NCBI GenBank assembly: GCA_949298805.1
Contig: CASFXY010000002.1
Location: forward strand, 1-64,000
DNA length: 64,000 bases
Source of the DNA: an uncultured bacterium
Lineage (GTDB): Bacteria; Cyanobacteriota; Vampirovibrionia; Gastranaerophilales; Gastranaerophilaceae
Direction: 5' to 3'
The translations under genes were made by a program, and so were the position numbers. Each line of letters starts with the position of its first letter. Positions within the stretch are counted from its first letter, which is position 1. This document shows positions 51,817 through 60,377 of the stretch, one piece after another. The notes beneath the pieces were generated by a model. The model did no database searches, had not been told where the DNA came from, and saw only the letters and a program-made list of their open reading frames with translations.

Positions 51817-52082
51817 CGTTTGGTGCCCCAGAGCATATCAATAATTCTCTGAGCTTCCGCAGATAATGCGCCATCTTGTAAAATTAAATATTGAACAGCA
51901 ATTAATGTACATTCCGAGCAAATATTAACCCCCGGACCCTTAACAAGTTTGGGCACCATGGTATTGGGACGACCACAAAAACTGCAGTATTCAAGTTCAG
52001 TCTTTGGCGGCTCATTTTTTGCCTCAGATTGTTTTTTTGTCTTTGAACCGATTGATACAACTTTTTTTCTTTTATCTTCCAT
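51813..52082 (-). CDS. Stand-alone ClpX-type zinc-finger protein
   Basis: An 89-residue protein. After a basic N-terminus, YCSFCGRPNTMVPKLVKGPGVNICSECTLIA carries four cysteines in the C-x2-C and C-x2-C spacing of the ClpX zinc-binding domain, including the ClpX-like GPGVNICSEC. The AAA+ ATPase part of ClpX is absent; the C-terminus is a short helix. In ClpX this domain dimerises and binds adaptors and substrates, so a free copy might act as an adaptor, which is inference. AAGG precedes the ATG. It heads an operon with the 544-aa protein, ruvX and DUF1292. Confidence 0.85.
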   Translation of the reverse strand: MEDKRKKVVSIGSKTKKQSEAKNEPPKTELEYCSFCGRPNTMVPKLVKGPGVNICSECTLIAVQYLILQDGALSAEAQRIIDMLWGTKR

Positions 52083-52146
52083 AAAAAACCTTAAAAATTT
52101 ACCAATAAAACTATTTTATATGTTTTTTTAAAACAATACAAGAAAA

Positions 52147-52659
52147 TTAAGAAAATCTAAGTTTTTTTGCCTTTTGCAATCTTATAATTCTATTCTTAAA
52201 CTTTTCCTTTTGGCATTCCGTTAAATACGGGCTATTGTCAATGTTAAGAAAAACATTTTTAAAATCATCGACATTAATATTAACACAGTCAAGTCTGTCA
52301 TTAGTGTAAAAATCAGGAAAATCGGAATCTGATGAAATAGTGGTGTTTGAACTCCAATTTTTGTATTCAAAAACAAAATCTGTTATTTTGACATCCAGAG
52401 GTTCGCAATAAGGGAGAATTTTTTTCAATAAAATTGTTTTATACATTGATAACTCTTGCGCAACAACAGAATTCGCACAGCTTACAAACATTTTGGAATT
52501 TTTAATAGCATAAGGTTTTGATGAGTTTTTAAATTTTTTACCTGAAATTAAACCCCAAAAAGAAAAAATTGCAGAATGCCTAAGGGCAATTTGCACATCT
52601 TTGGTATTAAAAAAACTATTGTCTAATATATCAGATATATTTGAAAAATTATCAACCAT
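52147..52659 (-). CDS. DciA-like (DUF721) protein
   Basis: The N-terminal 100 residues resemble DUF721/DciA, the helicase-loading factor of bacteria lacking DnaC or DnaI: HSAIFSFWGLISGKKFKNSSKPYAIKNSKMFVSCANSVVAQELSMY, then LLKKILPY and VKITDFVFEYK. The match is by pattern only. The C-terminal 70 residues are Asp/Asn-rich then basic. I start at Met 52659, directly after the T run of the metK terminator; an in-frame TTG seven codons upstream lies inside the hairpin. No ribosome site is visible. Confidence 0.68.
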   Translation of the reverse strand: MVDNFSNISDILDNSFFNTKDVQIALRHSAIFSFWGLISGKKFKNSSKPYAIKNSKMFVSCANSVVAQELSMYKTILLKKILPYCEPLDVKITDFVFEYKNWSSNTTISSDSDFPDFYTNDRLDCVNINVDDFKNVFLNIDNSPYLTECQKEKFKNRIIRLQKAKKLRFS

Positions 52660-52690
52660 AAAATTAAAACGGCGGCACAATATGCCGCCG
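52659..52690 (-). terminator. Terminator after metK
   Basis: On the minus strand CGGCGGCA pairs with TGCCGCCG (52683-52690 and 52670-52677) around a five-base loop, followed by TTTTAATTTT, about 12 bases after the metK stop. Confidence 0.85.
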
Positions 52691-52701
52691 CATAGTTAAA
52701 T

Positions 52702-53967
52702 CTACTCTGCACAAGCAAGAGCTTGCTCTTTTAATTTAGCTGCAAATGATATATCTTCCCAAGGTACATTAAAATCAGTTCTGCCAATGTGACCATAAGC
52801 GGCAAGCCTTTGATAGAATTTTCCGCCATTTTTTGCCGGCAAATTTCTTAAATCAAATTGCTTGATTATAGCCGCAGGCCTTAAATCAAAATTCTTCTCA
52901 ACTAATTTAGAAAGACATTCATCACTAATTTTGCCCGTATCAAAAGTATCAACCAAAATCGAAACAGGGCGGCTTACACCGATTGCATAAGCTAATTCAA
53001 CTTCACACTTTTCTGCCAAGCCTGCGGCGACGATATTTTTTGCAACCCAACGAGCCGCATAAGCCGCAGAACGGTCAACTTTGGTAGGATCTTTACCTGA
53101 AAATGCCCCTCCGCCATGACGAGCATAGCCGCCGTAAGTATCAACAATAATTTTTCTGCCAGTTAAGCCTGCATCGCCTTGTGGTCCGCCTATTACAAAC
53201 CTACCGGACGGGTTAATCAAATATTTTGTAGTCGCATCGGGCTTAATTGCATCATTTGCAAATACCGGCTCAATTACGTATTTAATCATATCTTCGCGAA
53301 TTTGAGCCTGAATTTTTTGATTATCACTCATACCATTAATTTCAGGGTCATGTTGGGTAGAAATTACGATAGTGTCAATTCTTGCAGGTTTACCGTTAAC
53401 ATACTCAACTGTAACTTGTGATTTTCCGTCAGGTCTTAAATAATCAACTGTTCTGTCTTTTCTGACTTTTGAAAGCTGAAAAGCAAGCCTGTGAGCAAGC
53501 GAAATTGGCAAGGGCATAAGCTCAGGCGTTTCGTTGCAAGCATAGCCAAACATAATACCCTGATCACCCGCGCCAATATCAAGAGTTTCGTCTTTTGAAG
53601 TATCAGCATTATCATTTCTTGTTTCAAGTGCCTTATTAACACCGCCTGCGATATCTGTAGATTGTTCATCGATGCTTGTTAGCACAGCACAAGTTTTATA
53701 ATCAAAACCGCCGCCTTCTTCACCGTTGTAACCTATAGATTTAATAGTGTTTCTTACAACTGAGGGTATATCAACATAACAATTTGAAGTTATTTCTCCG
53801 CAAACAAGAGCCATACCGGTAGTAACAGTTGTTTCTGCAGCAACTCTTGACTTAGGATCTTTTGTTAAAAATTCGTCTAATATAGCATCTGAAATTTGAT
53901 CACACACCTTATCGGGATGACCCTCGGTAACAGATTCAGACGTGAATAAAAAATTTTTTAATGCCAT
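52702..53967 (-). CDS. metK: S-adenosylmethionine synthetase
   Basis: It makes S-adenosylmethionine from methionine and [26 protein letters not shown] is the methionine/ATP region, [12 protein letters not shown] and [19 protein letters not shown] are the two PROSITE-type signatures. Length of 421 aa is slightly above the usual 385-400. GGAG precedes the ATG. No SAM riboswitch is visible in the short leader. Confidence 0.97.
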   Translation of the reverse strand: MALKNFLFTSESVTEGHPDKVCDQISDAILDEFLTKDPKSRVAAETTVTTGMALVCGEITSNCYVDIPSVVRNTIKSIGYNGEEGGGFDYKTCAVLTSIDEQSTDIAGGVNKALETRNDNADTSKDETLDIGAGDQGIMFGYACNETPELMPLPISLAHRLAFQLSKVRKDRTVDYLRPDGKSQVTVEYVNGKPARIDTIVISTQHDPEINGMSDNQKIQAQIREDMIKYVIEPVFANDAIKPDATTKYLINPSGRFVIGGPQGDAGLTGRKIIVDTYGGYARHGGGAFSGKDPTKVDRSAAYAARWVAKNIVAAGLAEKCEVELAYAIGVSRPVSILVDTFDTGKISDECLSKLVEKNFDLRPAAIIKQFDLRNLPAKNGGKFYQRLAAYGHIGRTDFNVPWEDISFAAKLKEQALACAE

Positions 53968-54081
53968 TAATACTCACTCCAATAAAATATAACAATATTA
54001 GTGTAACCTAAAAAAAATCGTGGTCAAATAATATTTTTATTCTATAATTACTTTATAATACACTTTAAGAGGATTAAAAAC

Positions 54082-55860
54082 ATGGAATTGTCTTACAAAA
54101 AACAAAATTGTACACAAATCAATGAGGAGTATATAGGCAAAGATTGCATTTTAGCCGGCTGGGTTTCAACAGTTCGCGACCTTGGCGGTATAATTTTTGT
54201 TGAAGTTCGTGACAGAAGCGGACTCTTTCAAGTTGTAGCAGATCCTCAAATTAACCCGCAAGTGTATGAAAAATTTCAACAGCTCAGAAGTGAATTTGTA
54301 ATACAAGTTAGCGGTAAAATTTCAAAACGTCCCGATGATACAATCAATGATAAATTAAAAACGGGCATGCTCGAAATGTATCCGGATAACATTGAAATAC
54401 TTTCAAAATCAATTGCCCTGCCCTTTGTACTGGATGATGAAGATGTATCGGAAGAAGTAAGACTTAAATATCGCTACTTAGACATAAGACGCGAAAAAAT
54501 GCTTTCAAACCTCACATTAAGGCATAAAATCGTTGCAGCAATAAGAAATTATCTCAATAAAGAGGATTTTTTGGAAGTTGAAACACCAAACTTAACAAAA
54601 GCAACCCCTGAAGGCGCAAGAGATTATCTTGTACCAAGCAGAGTACATGATGGAAAATTCTATGCTTTACCCCAATCTCCACAAATTTTCAAACAACTCC
54701 TAATGGTCGGCGGCATTGAAAAATATTATCAAATTGCACGTTGCTTTAGAGATGAGGACTTACGTGCAGACAGACAACCTGAATTCACTCAGGTTGACAT
54801 AGAGATGAGTTTTGTAAAACAAGATGATGTAATCAAAATGGCGGAAGGTTTGATTGTTGATGCTTTTAAGGCTGCAGGAGTTGAAGTAAAGGCACCTTTT
54901 AAAAGATTAACTTGGAAAGATGCAATGGAAAAGTATGGTTCAGATAAGCCGGACACCCGTTTTGGACTTGAACTTTTTGATGTATCCGATATTATGTCGG
55001 CTTCTACTTTTGAAGCCTTTAAATCAGTTGTAGAAAAAGGCGGCACGGTAAGAGCAATCAAAATTCCGGGTATAGCTAGCTACTCAAGAAAAGAAATGGA
55101 TGATGTAAGAAATCTTGCAATATCATTTGGCGCAAAAGGATTAGCCTGGGTTACTTACATGGAAGACGGCACTGTTAAATCACCTGTATTTAAATTTTTA
55201 ACACAAGAACAAATTGACGAAATTCAAAAAAGAGCAGATGCTCAAAAAGGCGATATTGTCTTCTTTGTTGCAGATGCACATAAAGTTGTATTTGATGTAC
55301 TTGGAAGATTTAGGCTATACTTTGGTGATAGATTGGGATTAATTGATAAATCACAACATGATTTACTCTGGGTTATTGATTTTCCTTTGTTTGAATATTC
55401 GCAAGAAGAAGACCGCTATGTAAGTGTACACCATCCGTTTACTATGCCTGCTTATGAAGATTTGGATAAACTTGAAACAGACAAAGCAAATGTCAAATCG
55501 ATAGCTTACGATGTTGTATACAACGGCAACGAGCTTGGCGGAGGCTCTATTAGAATTCATGACCCAGAAATTCAAGAAAAAGCATTTAAGGCTCTTGGAT
55601 TAAGTGAAGAAGAAATACAAAATAAATTTGAATTTATGATTAATGCCTTCAAATACGGTACACCGCCACATGGAGGTATAGCACTCGGTTTGGACAGATT
55701 AGTGGCACTGCTTGTCAGAGCAAATTCAATAAGAGATGTGATAGCATTCCCTAAAAATGCGCAAGCAAAATGTGTAATGACACAGGCACCGTCAGAAGTT
55801 TCAGAAGAACAGCTCAGGGAACTTCATATCAAACTTAGAAATTTACCAAAAATTCATTAA
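54082..55860 (+). CDS. aspS: Aspartyl-tRNA synthetase (bacterial type)
   Basis: A class II synthetase that charges tRNA-Asp. The N-terminal anticodon-binding OB fold (LAGWVSTVRDLGGIIFVEVRDRSG) is followed by motif 2 (CFRDEDLRADRQPEFTQVDIEM), a bacterial GAD insertion (about 285-420) and motif 3 (GGIALGLDRLVALL). Length of 592 aa fits the bacterial type. AGAGGA precedes the ATG and a TATAAT box lies at 54054-54059. Whether it also charges tRNA-Asn cannot be told from sequence alone. Confidence 0.97.
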   Translation: MELSYKKQNCTQINEEYIGKDCILAGWVSTVRDLGGIIFVEVRDRSGLFQVVADPQINPQVYEKFQQLRSEFVIQVSGKISKRPDDTINDKLKTGMLEMYPDNIEILSKSIALPFVLDDEDVSEEVRLKYRYLDIRREKMLSNLTLRHKIVAAIRNYLNKEDFLEVETPNLTKATPEGARDYLVPSRVHDGKFYALPQSPQIFKQLLMVGGIEKYYQIARCFRDEDLRADRQPEFTQVDIEMSFVKQDDVIKMAEGLIVDAFKAAGVEVKAPFKRLTWKDAMEKYGSDKPDTRFGLELFDVSDIMSASTFEAFKSVVEKGGTVRAIKIPGIASYSRKEMDDVRNLAISFGAKGLAWVTYMEDGTVKSPVFKFLTQEQIDEIQKRADAQKGDIVFFVADAHKVVFDVLGRFRLYFGDRLGLIDKSQHDLLWVIDFPLFEYSQEEDRYVSVHHPFTMPAYEDLDKLETDKANVKSIAYDVVYNGNELGGGSIRIHDPEIQEKAFKALGLSEEEIQNKFEFMINAFKYGTPPHGGIALGLDRLVALLVRANSIRDVIAFPKNAQAKCVMTQAPSEVSEEQLRELHIKLRNLPKIH

Positions 55861-55863
55861 TGA

Positions 55864-55892
55864 TAAAAAGCGGCAATTAGCCGCTTTTTTAA
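55864..55892. terminator. Bidirectional terminator after aspS
   Basis: AAAAAGCGGC pairs with GCCGCTTTTT around AATTA, a few bases after the aspS stop. The stop of the convergent gene lies at its right edge. Confidence 0.88.
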
Positions 55893-57067
55893 TAAATATC
55901 AACTCCTGAATTGATATTGTCATATATTATTTTGGATGCTTTTTGGATTAAATCACGTGCACCGTAATCATTATGAGGACGTTTAACAAGTACAACAACA
56001 ATGTACTTTCTGCCATTTTGTGCATAAACTATTCCCGCATCCCCCAGCATCTTACCAATATCGCCCGTCTTATGAATTAAAATTGCCTCAGATGGCAGCC
56101 CTGCTTGCAAAAGACTCCTGTTTTCAACATTGGCCATGTACTCTTTTATTGTAATTTTGCTTTTATCGCTCAAAAAGTTTGGATTATCGAGGTTGTATAA
56201 CAAAGTTGCAATTTGCCTTGCACTTATTTTATTTTTTCCCTCCAAATCAGGAAGTCTGTTGTTTAATTCGATTTTATCCAATCCCAATGAACGCATTGAT
56301 GAATTTATGGCACTTTTGCCTCCTGATTCTTCAATCAACATATTTGTAGCCGAATTGTCGGATTGTGTAATCATAATTTTTGCAAGGTAATCAACCGTAT
56401 AATATCTATTTAGAGGGCTAAATTGCAGTTTACCGGAACCTGCAGTCAAATTTCGGTAATTATAAAGCAATTTCTTTGACAAAATTGTTGAATTTGAGTC
56501 GTCAGCTTCTGACCTGTCAATTTTTCTGAATAATTCAATCAATACAGGCAATTTAATTATACTTGCAGCGGGGAATTTTTCATCAGCATTAATATCCACT
56601 TCTTTTGCACTTGAATACTCCCAAACATAAACCGAAGGGTGAAGTTGCTGGTATTTTTCAAAAAGTTCGCGCAATTGGGATGTAATTACCGAAAACTCGC
56701 CTGAAGTGATTATTGGTACAATTGTTTTTACATGAGTATTTAGAGGAACAATTAAATTTTGACCAAATAATTCCGAATTATGTATATAATTCAAATACAC
56801 TGATATATATTTACTTGCATCCAATTTAATATTTCTGTTTAAAATGTGATTTAAAATTAGAGGTTCAAAATAATTACTATAAACACTCGGCGCAACAACA
56901 TAACCAAAAAAAGAAAGAAAAATACTTAAAATTAAAAAATGCAAAAAAGCAATAAAAGGGTTTTTTCTTTTTTTTGCACGTTTTTTTAATTTGCCACCAA
57001 ATTGATACCTCTTTACGGTACCATATTCATAATAAAAATCTTGTTGTTGTCTTAACGGTGCAGGCAA
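55889..57067 (-). CDS. Membrane-anchored class A beta-lactamase-fold serine hydrolase
   Basis: A basic N-terminus of about 36 residues and one membrane helix (about 38-58) are followed by a 90-residue linker domain and a beta-lactamase class A fold. The triad blocks are SIIK (169-172), SDN (236-238) and KTG (333-335). A Glu (about 267) sits at the position of Glu166, but the omega-loop Arg164 and Asn170 positions hold Lys and Arg. The absence of a cleavable signal and the altered loop make a wall-related or ancestral role as likely as drug hydrolysis. The start is TTG 57067 with GGAGAG upstream. Confidence 0.82.
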   Translation of the reverse strand: MPAPLRQQQDFYYEYGTVKRYQFGGKLKKRAKKRKNPFIAFLHFLILSIFLSFFGYVVAPSVYSNYFEPLILNHILNRNIKLDASKYISVYLNYIHNSELFGQNLIVPLNTHVKTIVPIITSGEFSVITSQLRELFEKYQQLHPSVYVWEYSSAKEVDINADEKFPAASIIKLPVLIELFRKIDRSEADDSNSTILSKKLLYNYRNLTAGSGKLQFSPLNRYYTVDYLAKIMITQSDNSATNMLIEESGGKSAINSSMRSLGLDKIELNNRLPDLEGKNKISARQIATLLYNLDNPNFLSDKSKITIKEYMANVENRSLLQAGLPSEAILIHKTGDIGKMLGDAGIVYAQNGRKYIVVVLVKRPHNDYGARDLIQKASKIIYDNINSGVDIY

Positions 57068-57162
57068 AAATTACTCTCCATCTATATAATATCAGTTTAT
57101 TAAATATTCAACAAAAATACATAGTATATTTATATGAAAAAAGAGAATAAGAACAAAAAATA

Positions 57163-57171
57163 TGATATACT
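57163..57171 (+). promoter_or_regulatory. Extended -10 element before the small exported protein
   Basis: TGATATACT, a TGn-extended -10 box (TATACT at 57166-57171), lies seven bases before ATG 57179. No good -35 box is present, as expected for an extended -10, and there is no ribosome site. Confidence 0.5.
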
Positions 57172-57178
57172 AACATCA

Positions 57179-57553
57179 ATGAATATAAATAATATTAAAA
57201 TTTATGCCATAATCACAATAATACTGTTATCACAAAATTTAGCTTTTTGCGATACTATAGCTACACCATACACGGAATATAATGGTAAAATAAAAACGGC
57301 TGGCGGCGGATTAATTATTATGCGCGACAAAGGTATCGATTTAACGTATCACAGAGAAGTAAACAGCGAATATTTTGGAGATACGGTAATGTACAAGAAA
57401 AATATTTTCTCAAAACAAATCCATACACTAAATGGCAGAATAGAAAGTCTGGATAGGATGAATGCAATAATTTACACTCCTGTCGGAAAAATTGAAATTC
57501 AAAGATATAAAATCAAAGACATAATTATGAAAGTACCAAATAGAGGATATTAA
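57179..57553 (+). CDS. Small exported protein of unknown function (124 aa)
   Basis: Starting at ATG 57179 gives a normal signal peptide (NIKIYAIITIILLSQNLAF, then CDT); the upstream ATG at 57134 would add 15 charged residues. The Cys after the hydrophobic core could be a lipidation site, but the preceding LAF is a poor lipobox. The mature part has three short beta-like segments (TYHREVNSEYFGDTVMY, HTLNGRIESLDRMNAIIYTPVGKIEI). Not recognised. It is four bases upstream of the GGDEF gene and probably cotranscribed. Confidence 0.6.
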   Translation: MNINNIKIYAIITIILLSQNLAFCDTIATPYTEYNGKIKTAGGGLIIMRDKGIDLTYHREVNSEYFGDTVMYKKNIFSKQIHTLNGRIESLDRMNAIIYTPVGKIEIQRYKIKDIIMKVPNRGY

Positions 57554-57557
57554 CGGC

Positions 57558-58436
57558 ATGAACATTATTTTTTACAGTCAAAACGGAACAAGCGAATATG
57601 CAAAGAATTTAATCGACATTAATGACGAATTTACAGTGCGCGAATTAAAATTTGATGAAATAAAAAACTACAAAGAAGTAAATCCCGGAGTCATTGTAAT
57701 AGATGCACCCATCGAAAAAATAAAGGATGTATGTGCAGTGACAAAATTTGAAACATCTGTTTTAATAATTGTTGAGCAATACCCCAACGATTTAACCGTA
57801 AGATCGGATTCGCATGATTTTATAGTAAAACCGATTAACACCAAAGAACTTGTAACAAGAATCGAAGCACTTGCAAAAACATCAAAATACAGAACGAGCC
57901 TGAAAAAACTCTCTATAACAGACGAATTGACAGGTTTATACAATAGAAAATATTTACACCACAGACTTGAAGCAGAAATGTCCAGAGCAAAAAGGTATGG
58001 TACGCCATTATCATGTTTGCTTATAGATATAGACTTTTTCAAAACGGTAAATGATATGTATGGTTATGATTGGGGCGATGTTCTGCTGAAAAAAGTCGCT
58101 CAAATGCTTGAAGCGCTTGTCAGAAAAGAAGATATCTTAACAAGATACGGTGATGAGGAATTTATTCTTGTACTTCCTAACACATCTGAAGATAATGCTT
58201 TCATCTTTGCTGAAAGATTCAGACGCGACATAGAAAAAATGGAATTCATACCTGCAAACGAAGAAGAAAGGCATCCGATAACAATATCGGGAGGCATTTC
58301 ATCCTTTCCTTTCCTTGAAAACGTAGATGAAAATTCAAATACGGTAATAAGATATGCCGAACATGCGCTTTATGCTGCAAAAAGTCGCGGCAAAAACCAA
58401 ATAGTTGAATTTTCGAAAATGAATTTGGACTACTAA
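57558..58436 (+). CDS. Receiver-like/GGDEF protein with variant GDEEF active site
   Basis: The N-terminal 105 residues look like a response-regulator receiver fold (VIVIDAP with a possible phospho-Asp near 49, VEQYPND, then [15 protein letters not shown] with the conserved Lys-Pro), although the acidic pocket at the start is missing. The GGDEF domain follows: [32 protein letters not shown] and [13 protein letters not shown]. The signature reads GDEEF (198-202): the second Gly is Asp. An RxxD inhibitory-site motif (RKED, 189-192) is intact five residues upstream. Cyclic-di-GMP synthesis is therefore possible but uncertain. The stop overlaps the hisF start (TAATG). Confidence 0.85.
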   Translation: MNIIFYSQNGTSEYAKNLIDINDEFTVRELKFDEIKNYKEVNPGVIVIDAPIEKIKDVCAVTKFETSVLIIVEQYPNDLTVRSDSHDFIVKPINTKELVTRIEALAKTSKYRTSLKKLSITDELTGLYNRKYLHHRLEAEMSRAKRYGTPLSCLLIDIDFFKTVNDMYGYDWGDVLLKKVAQMLEALVRKEDILTRYGDEEFILVLPNTSEDNAFIFAERFRRDIEKMEFIPANEEERHPITISGGISSFPFLENVDENSNTVIRYAEHALYAAKSRGKNQIVEFSKMNLDY

Positions 58437-59197
58437 TGTTAACTAAAAGAATAATTCCTTGTCTTGATATTAAGGATGGGCACACTGTTAAAGGCATAAA
58501 TTTCGAGAATTTGAAATTGGCAGGCGACCCTGTTGAATTAGCAAAAAAATATTCAAAACAAGGCGCTGATGAATTAGTATTCCTTGATATAACCGCAACC
58601 AACGAAAAACGAAAAACAATAGTTGAACTAGTAGAAAAAGTTGCAAAAAATGTATTTATACCTTTCACTGTCGGTGGCGGAATAAATTCAACCGAGGACA
58701 TAAGGGCTATTTTAAATGCAGGTGCCGATAAAATTTCAATAAATTCTTCCGCTGTTAATACTCCCGATTTAATAAATACGTGCGTAAACTATTTCGGTTC
58801 GCAGTGCATTGTAATTGCTATTGATGCTAAAAAAATAAACGGCGAATATTATGTGCATATAAATGCCGGCAAAAAAAATACCGGTATAAAACTTTCATCT
58901 TGGGCAAAAGAAGTGGAACTGCGTGGTGCGGGGGAAATACTTTTAACATCAATGGATTTTGACGGCACACAAAAAGGATTTGATATTGAAATGAATAATT
59001 TAGTATCAAATCTGGTAAAAATTCCCGTAATAGCTTCAGGTGGTGCAGGGGCAGACAGCAGACATTTCAAAGAGGTATTTGAAAAAACAAATGTAGATGC
59101 AGCACTTGCAGCCTCTATTTTTCATTATGATACATTGCCTATAGATAAATTAAAAAGAGATTTAAACAAGTTTAACATAAAAACAAGAACAATATGA
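58436..59197 (+). CDS. hisF: Imidazole glycerol phosphate synthase cyclase subunit
   Basis: HisF, with HisH, forms the imidazole ring of histidine and releases [24 protein letters not shown] has the catalytic Asp near residue 11, [17 protein letters not shown] is the first phosphate site, VIAIDAKK contains the second catalytic Asp near 129, and [14 protein letters not shown] the other phosphate site. Length is 253 aa. It is translationally coupled to a GGDEF gene rather than in a his cluster, and no hisH is present in the window. Confidence 0.95.
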   Translation: MLTKRIIPCLDIKDGHTVKGINFENLKLAGDPVELAKKYSKQGADELVFLDITATNEKRKTIVELVEKVAKNVFIPFTVGGGINSTEDIRAILNAGADKISINSSAVNTPDLINTCVNYFGSQCIVIAIDAKKINGEYYVHINAGKKNTGIKLSSWAKEVELRGAGEILLTSMDFDGTQKGFDIEMNNLVSNLVKIPVIASGGAGADSRHFKEVFEKTNVDAALAASIFHYDTLPIDKLKRDLNKFNIKTRTI

Positions 59198-59226
59198 GAA
59201 ATGCCGACCTTATGGTCGGCATTTTA
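59198..59226 (+). terminator. Terminator after hisF
   Basis: AAATGCCGACC (59199-59209) pairs with GGTCGGCATTT (59214-59224) around a four-base loop and is followed by a short T-rich stretch. Confidence 0.85.
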
Positions 59227-59257
59227 GTTACATGGTATTAATAGGGATGATGTGTGT

Positions 59258-60100
59258 CTAACTAAACATTTTGAATGAACTTTCAATGTTGCTTTGAATA
59301 ACTTTTTGAACAGATTCAAATTCTGTTTCAACTGCTTTATGTTGAGTTTCAATTTGTTTTTGGTCTGTTTCAAGTTTTTTATCTTGTGCTTGAACTCTTG
59401 CTGTTGCGGATTGATATTGGGCTTGAGCTGTAGCATCATCTTCAGTGTAATAGTTATCTTGAATTTCAGTCATTCCTGACCAGCTTACAGACTGCCATTC
59501 AGCACCTACACCATTTTCAGTGCCCTCGTCACCAATTTCATTGCCATTGCCGTCAATAGCGGAATATTGTTCTATAATAAATCTGCCGTTTCTTAATCCT
59601 TCTTGGAAATAGTTTTCTGTTTCAGAGGCATCAGACAATCTTGAATCTACTACATAAACTTCATATACGCTGCTGCCATTGTGAGTACCTGAAATAATAA
59701 CTTTGTTGCCATCTTTTTTAAGAGAAACACCGGAAGAATCACCATAACCGGCATCTTCTAAAGATTTAGGCAACTCGCTTGTGCTAGGAACAACTATCTG
59801 TCCTCTTGCATTTTTTACACGGTAGTCAGAGAAATTTGAACCGTCTTCATTTTTTCCAAGCTCAATCAAGTTTCTGTAAGTTAAATTAACAGTTTGAGTT
59901 TGGTTAGCTTCACCCTGTTTAACAAATCTGGTTAATTTCATCTGTCTGTTTGAAGTTTTACGCGCATATTGAGAGGAAACACTTTCGAGTTCCGTAGCAA
60001 GCGTTAATCTTCTTTGAGAAATTTCTTGAGCGCGATACTCTAAATCACTTTTTCTTGCTGTTAGAAGTAACAATCTGCCTTGACTTGCTGCTAGTCCCAT
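59258..60100 (-). CDS. Coiled-coil protein with MGLAASQGR-type N-terminus, unknown function
   Basis: A 280-residue protein with no signal peptide. The N-terminus GLAASQGRLLLLTARKSDLEYRAQEISQRRLTLATELE is a basic amphipathic helix that continues as coiled coil to about residue 65. A globular middle (about 70-210) has beta-type segments such as VSLKKDGNKVIISGTHNGSSVYEVYVV. The C-terminus (about 220-275) is a Gln/Glu-rich coiled coil ending in KMFS. The two end coiled coils and polar core are reminiscent of filament or export-substrate proteins, but I cannot assign a family. AAAGGTGG lies before the ATG; the gene is monocistronic. Confidence 0.65.
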   Translation of the reverse strand: MGLAASQGRLLLLTARKSDLEYRAQEISQRRLTLATELESVSSQYARKTSNRQMKLTRFVKQGEANQTQTVNLTYRNLIELGKNEDGSNFSDYRVKNARGQIVVPSTSELPKSLEDAGYGDSSGVSLKKDGNKVIISGTHNGSSVYEVYVVDSRLSDASETENYFQEGLRNGRFIIEQYSAIDGNGNEIGDEGTENGVGAEWQSVSWSGMTEIQDNYYTEDDATAQAQYQSATARVQAQDKKLETDQKQIETQHKAVETEFESVQKVIQSNIESSFKMFS

Positions 60101-60158
60101 ATTATACCACCTTTACATATCTTACTTATATAAAAACATTCAGTATATACTAATTTCA

Positions 60159-60328
60159 TACAAAGTATATATTGTAACATTTCTTTACATAAGTAATTGT
60201 TCATCCTTTCTGGTTTTATAATTCCCATGTTGTAACCTTGTCATTCATACAATCGGCAAGAATAATTTAAAACTTTAGAAAAAGTATAATTTAATATTAA
60301 GAATTGTAACAAAGTATACTGTAACATC
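60159..60328. repeat. Imperfect repeat pair in the 277-base intergenic region
   Basis: ACAAAGTATATATTGTAACAT (near 60159-60180) and ACAAAGTATACTGTAACAT (near 60310-60327) share the same core with a two-base gap. Both lie between divergent genes (60100 minus and 60378 plus). They may be a regulator site; the AT-rich context makes chance similarity possible. Confidence 0.35.
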
Positions 60329-60377
60329 GTTTAATGCATTTTTTAAAAATTTGAGATACAATAATTCTGAGGGAGTT

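Noticed and set aside
53968-54081. SAM riboswitch upstream of metK
   Set aside because: The leader is short and lacks the conserved stem arrangement and terminator of known SAM riboswitches.
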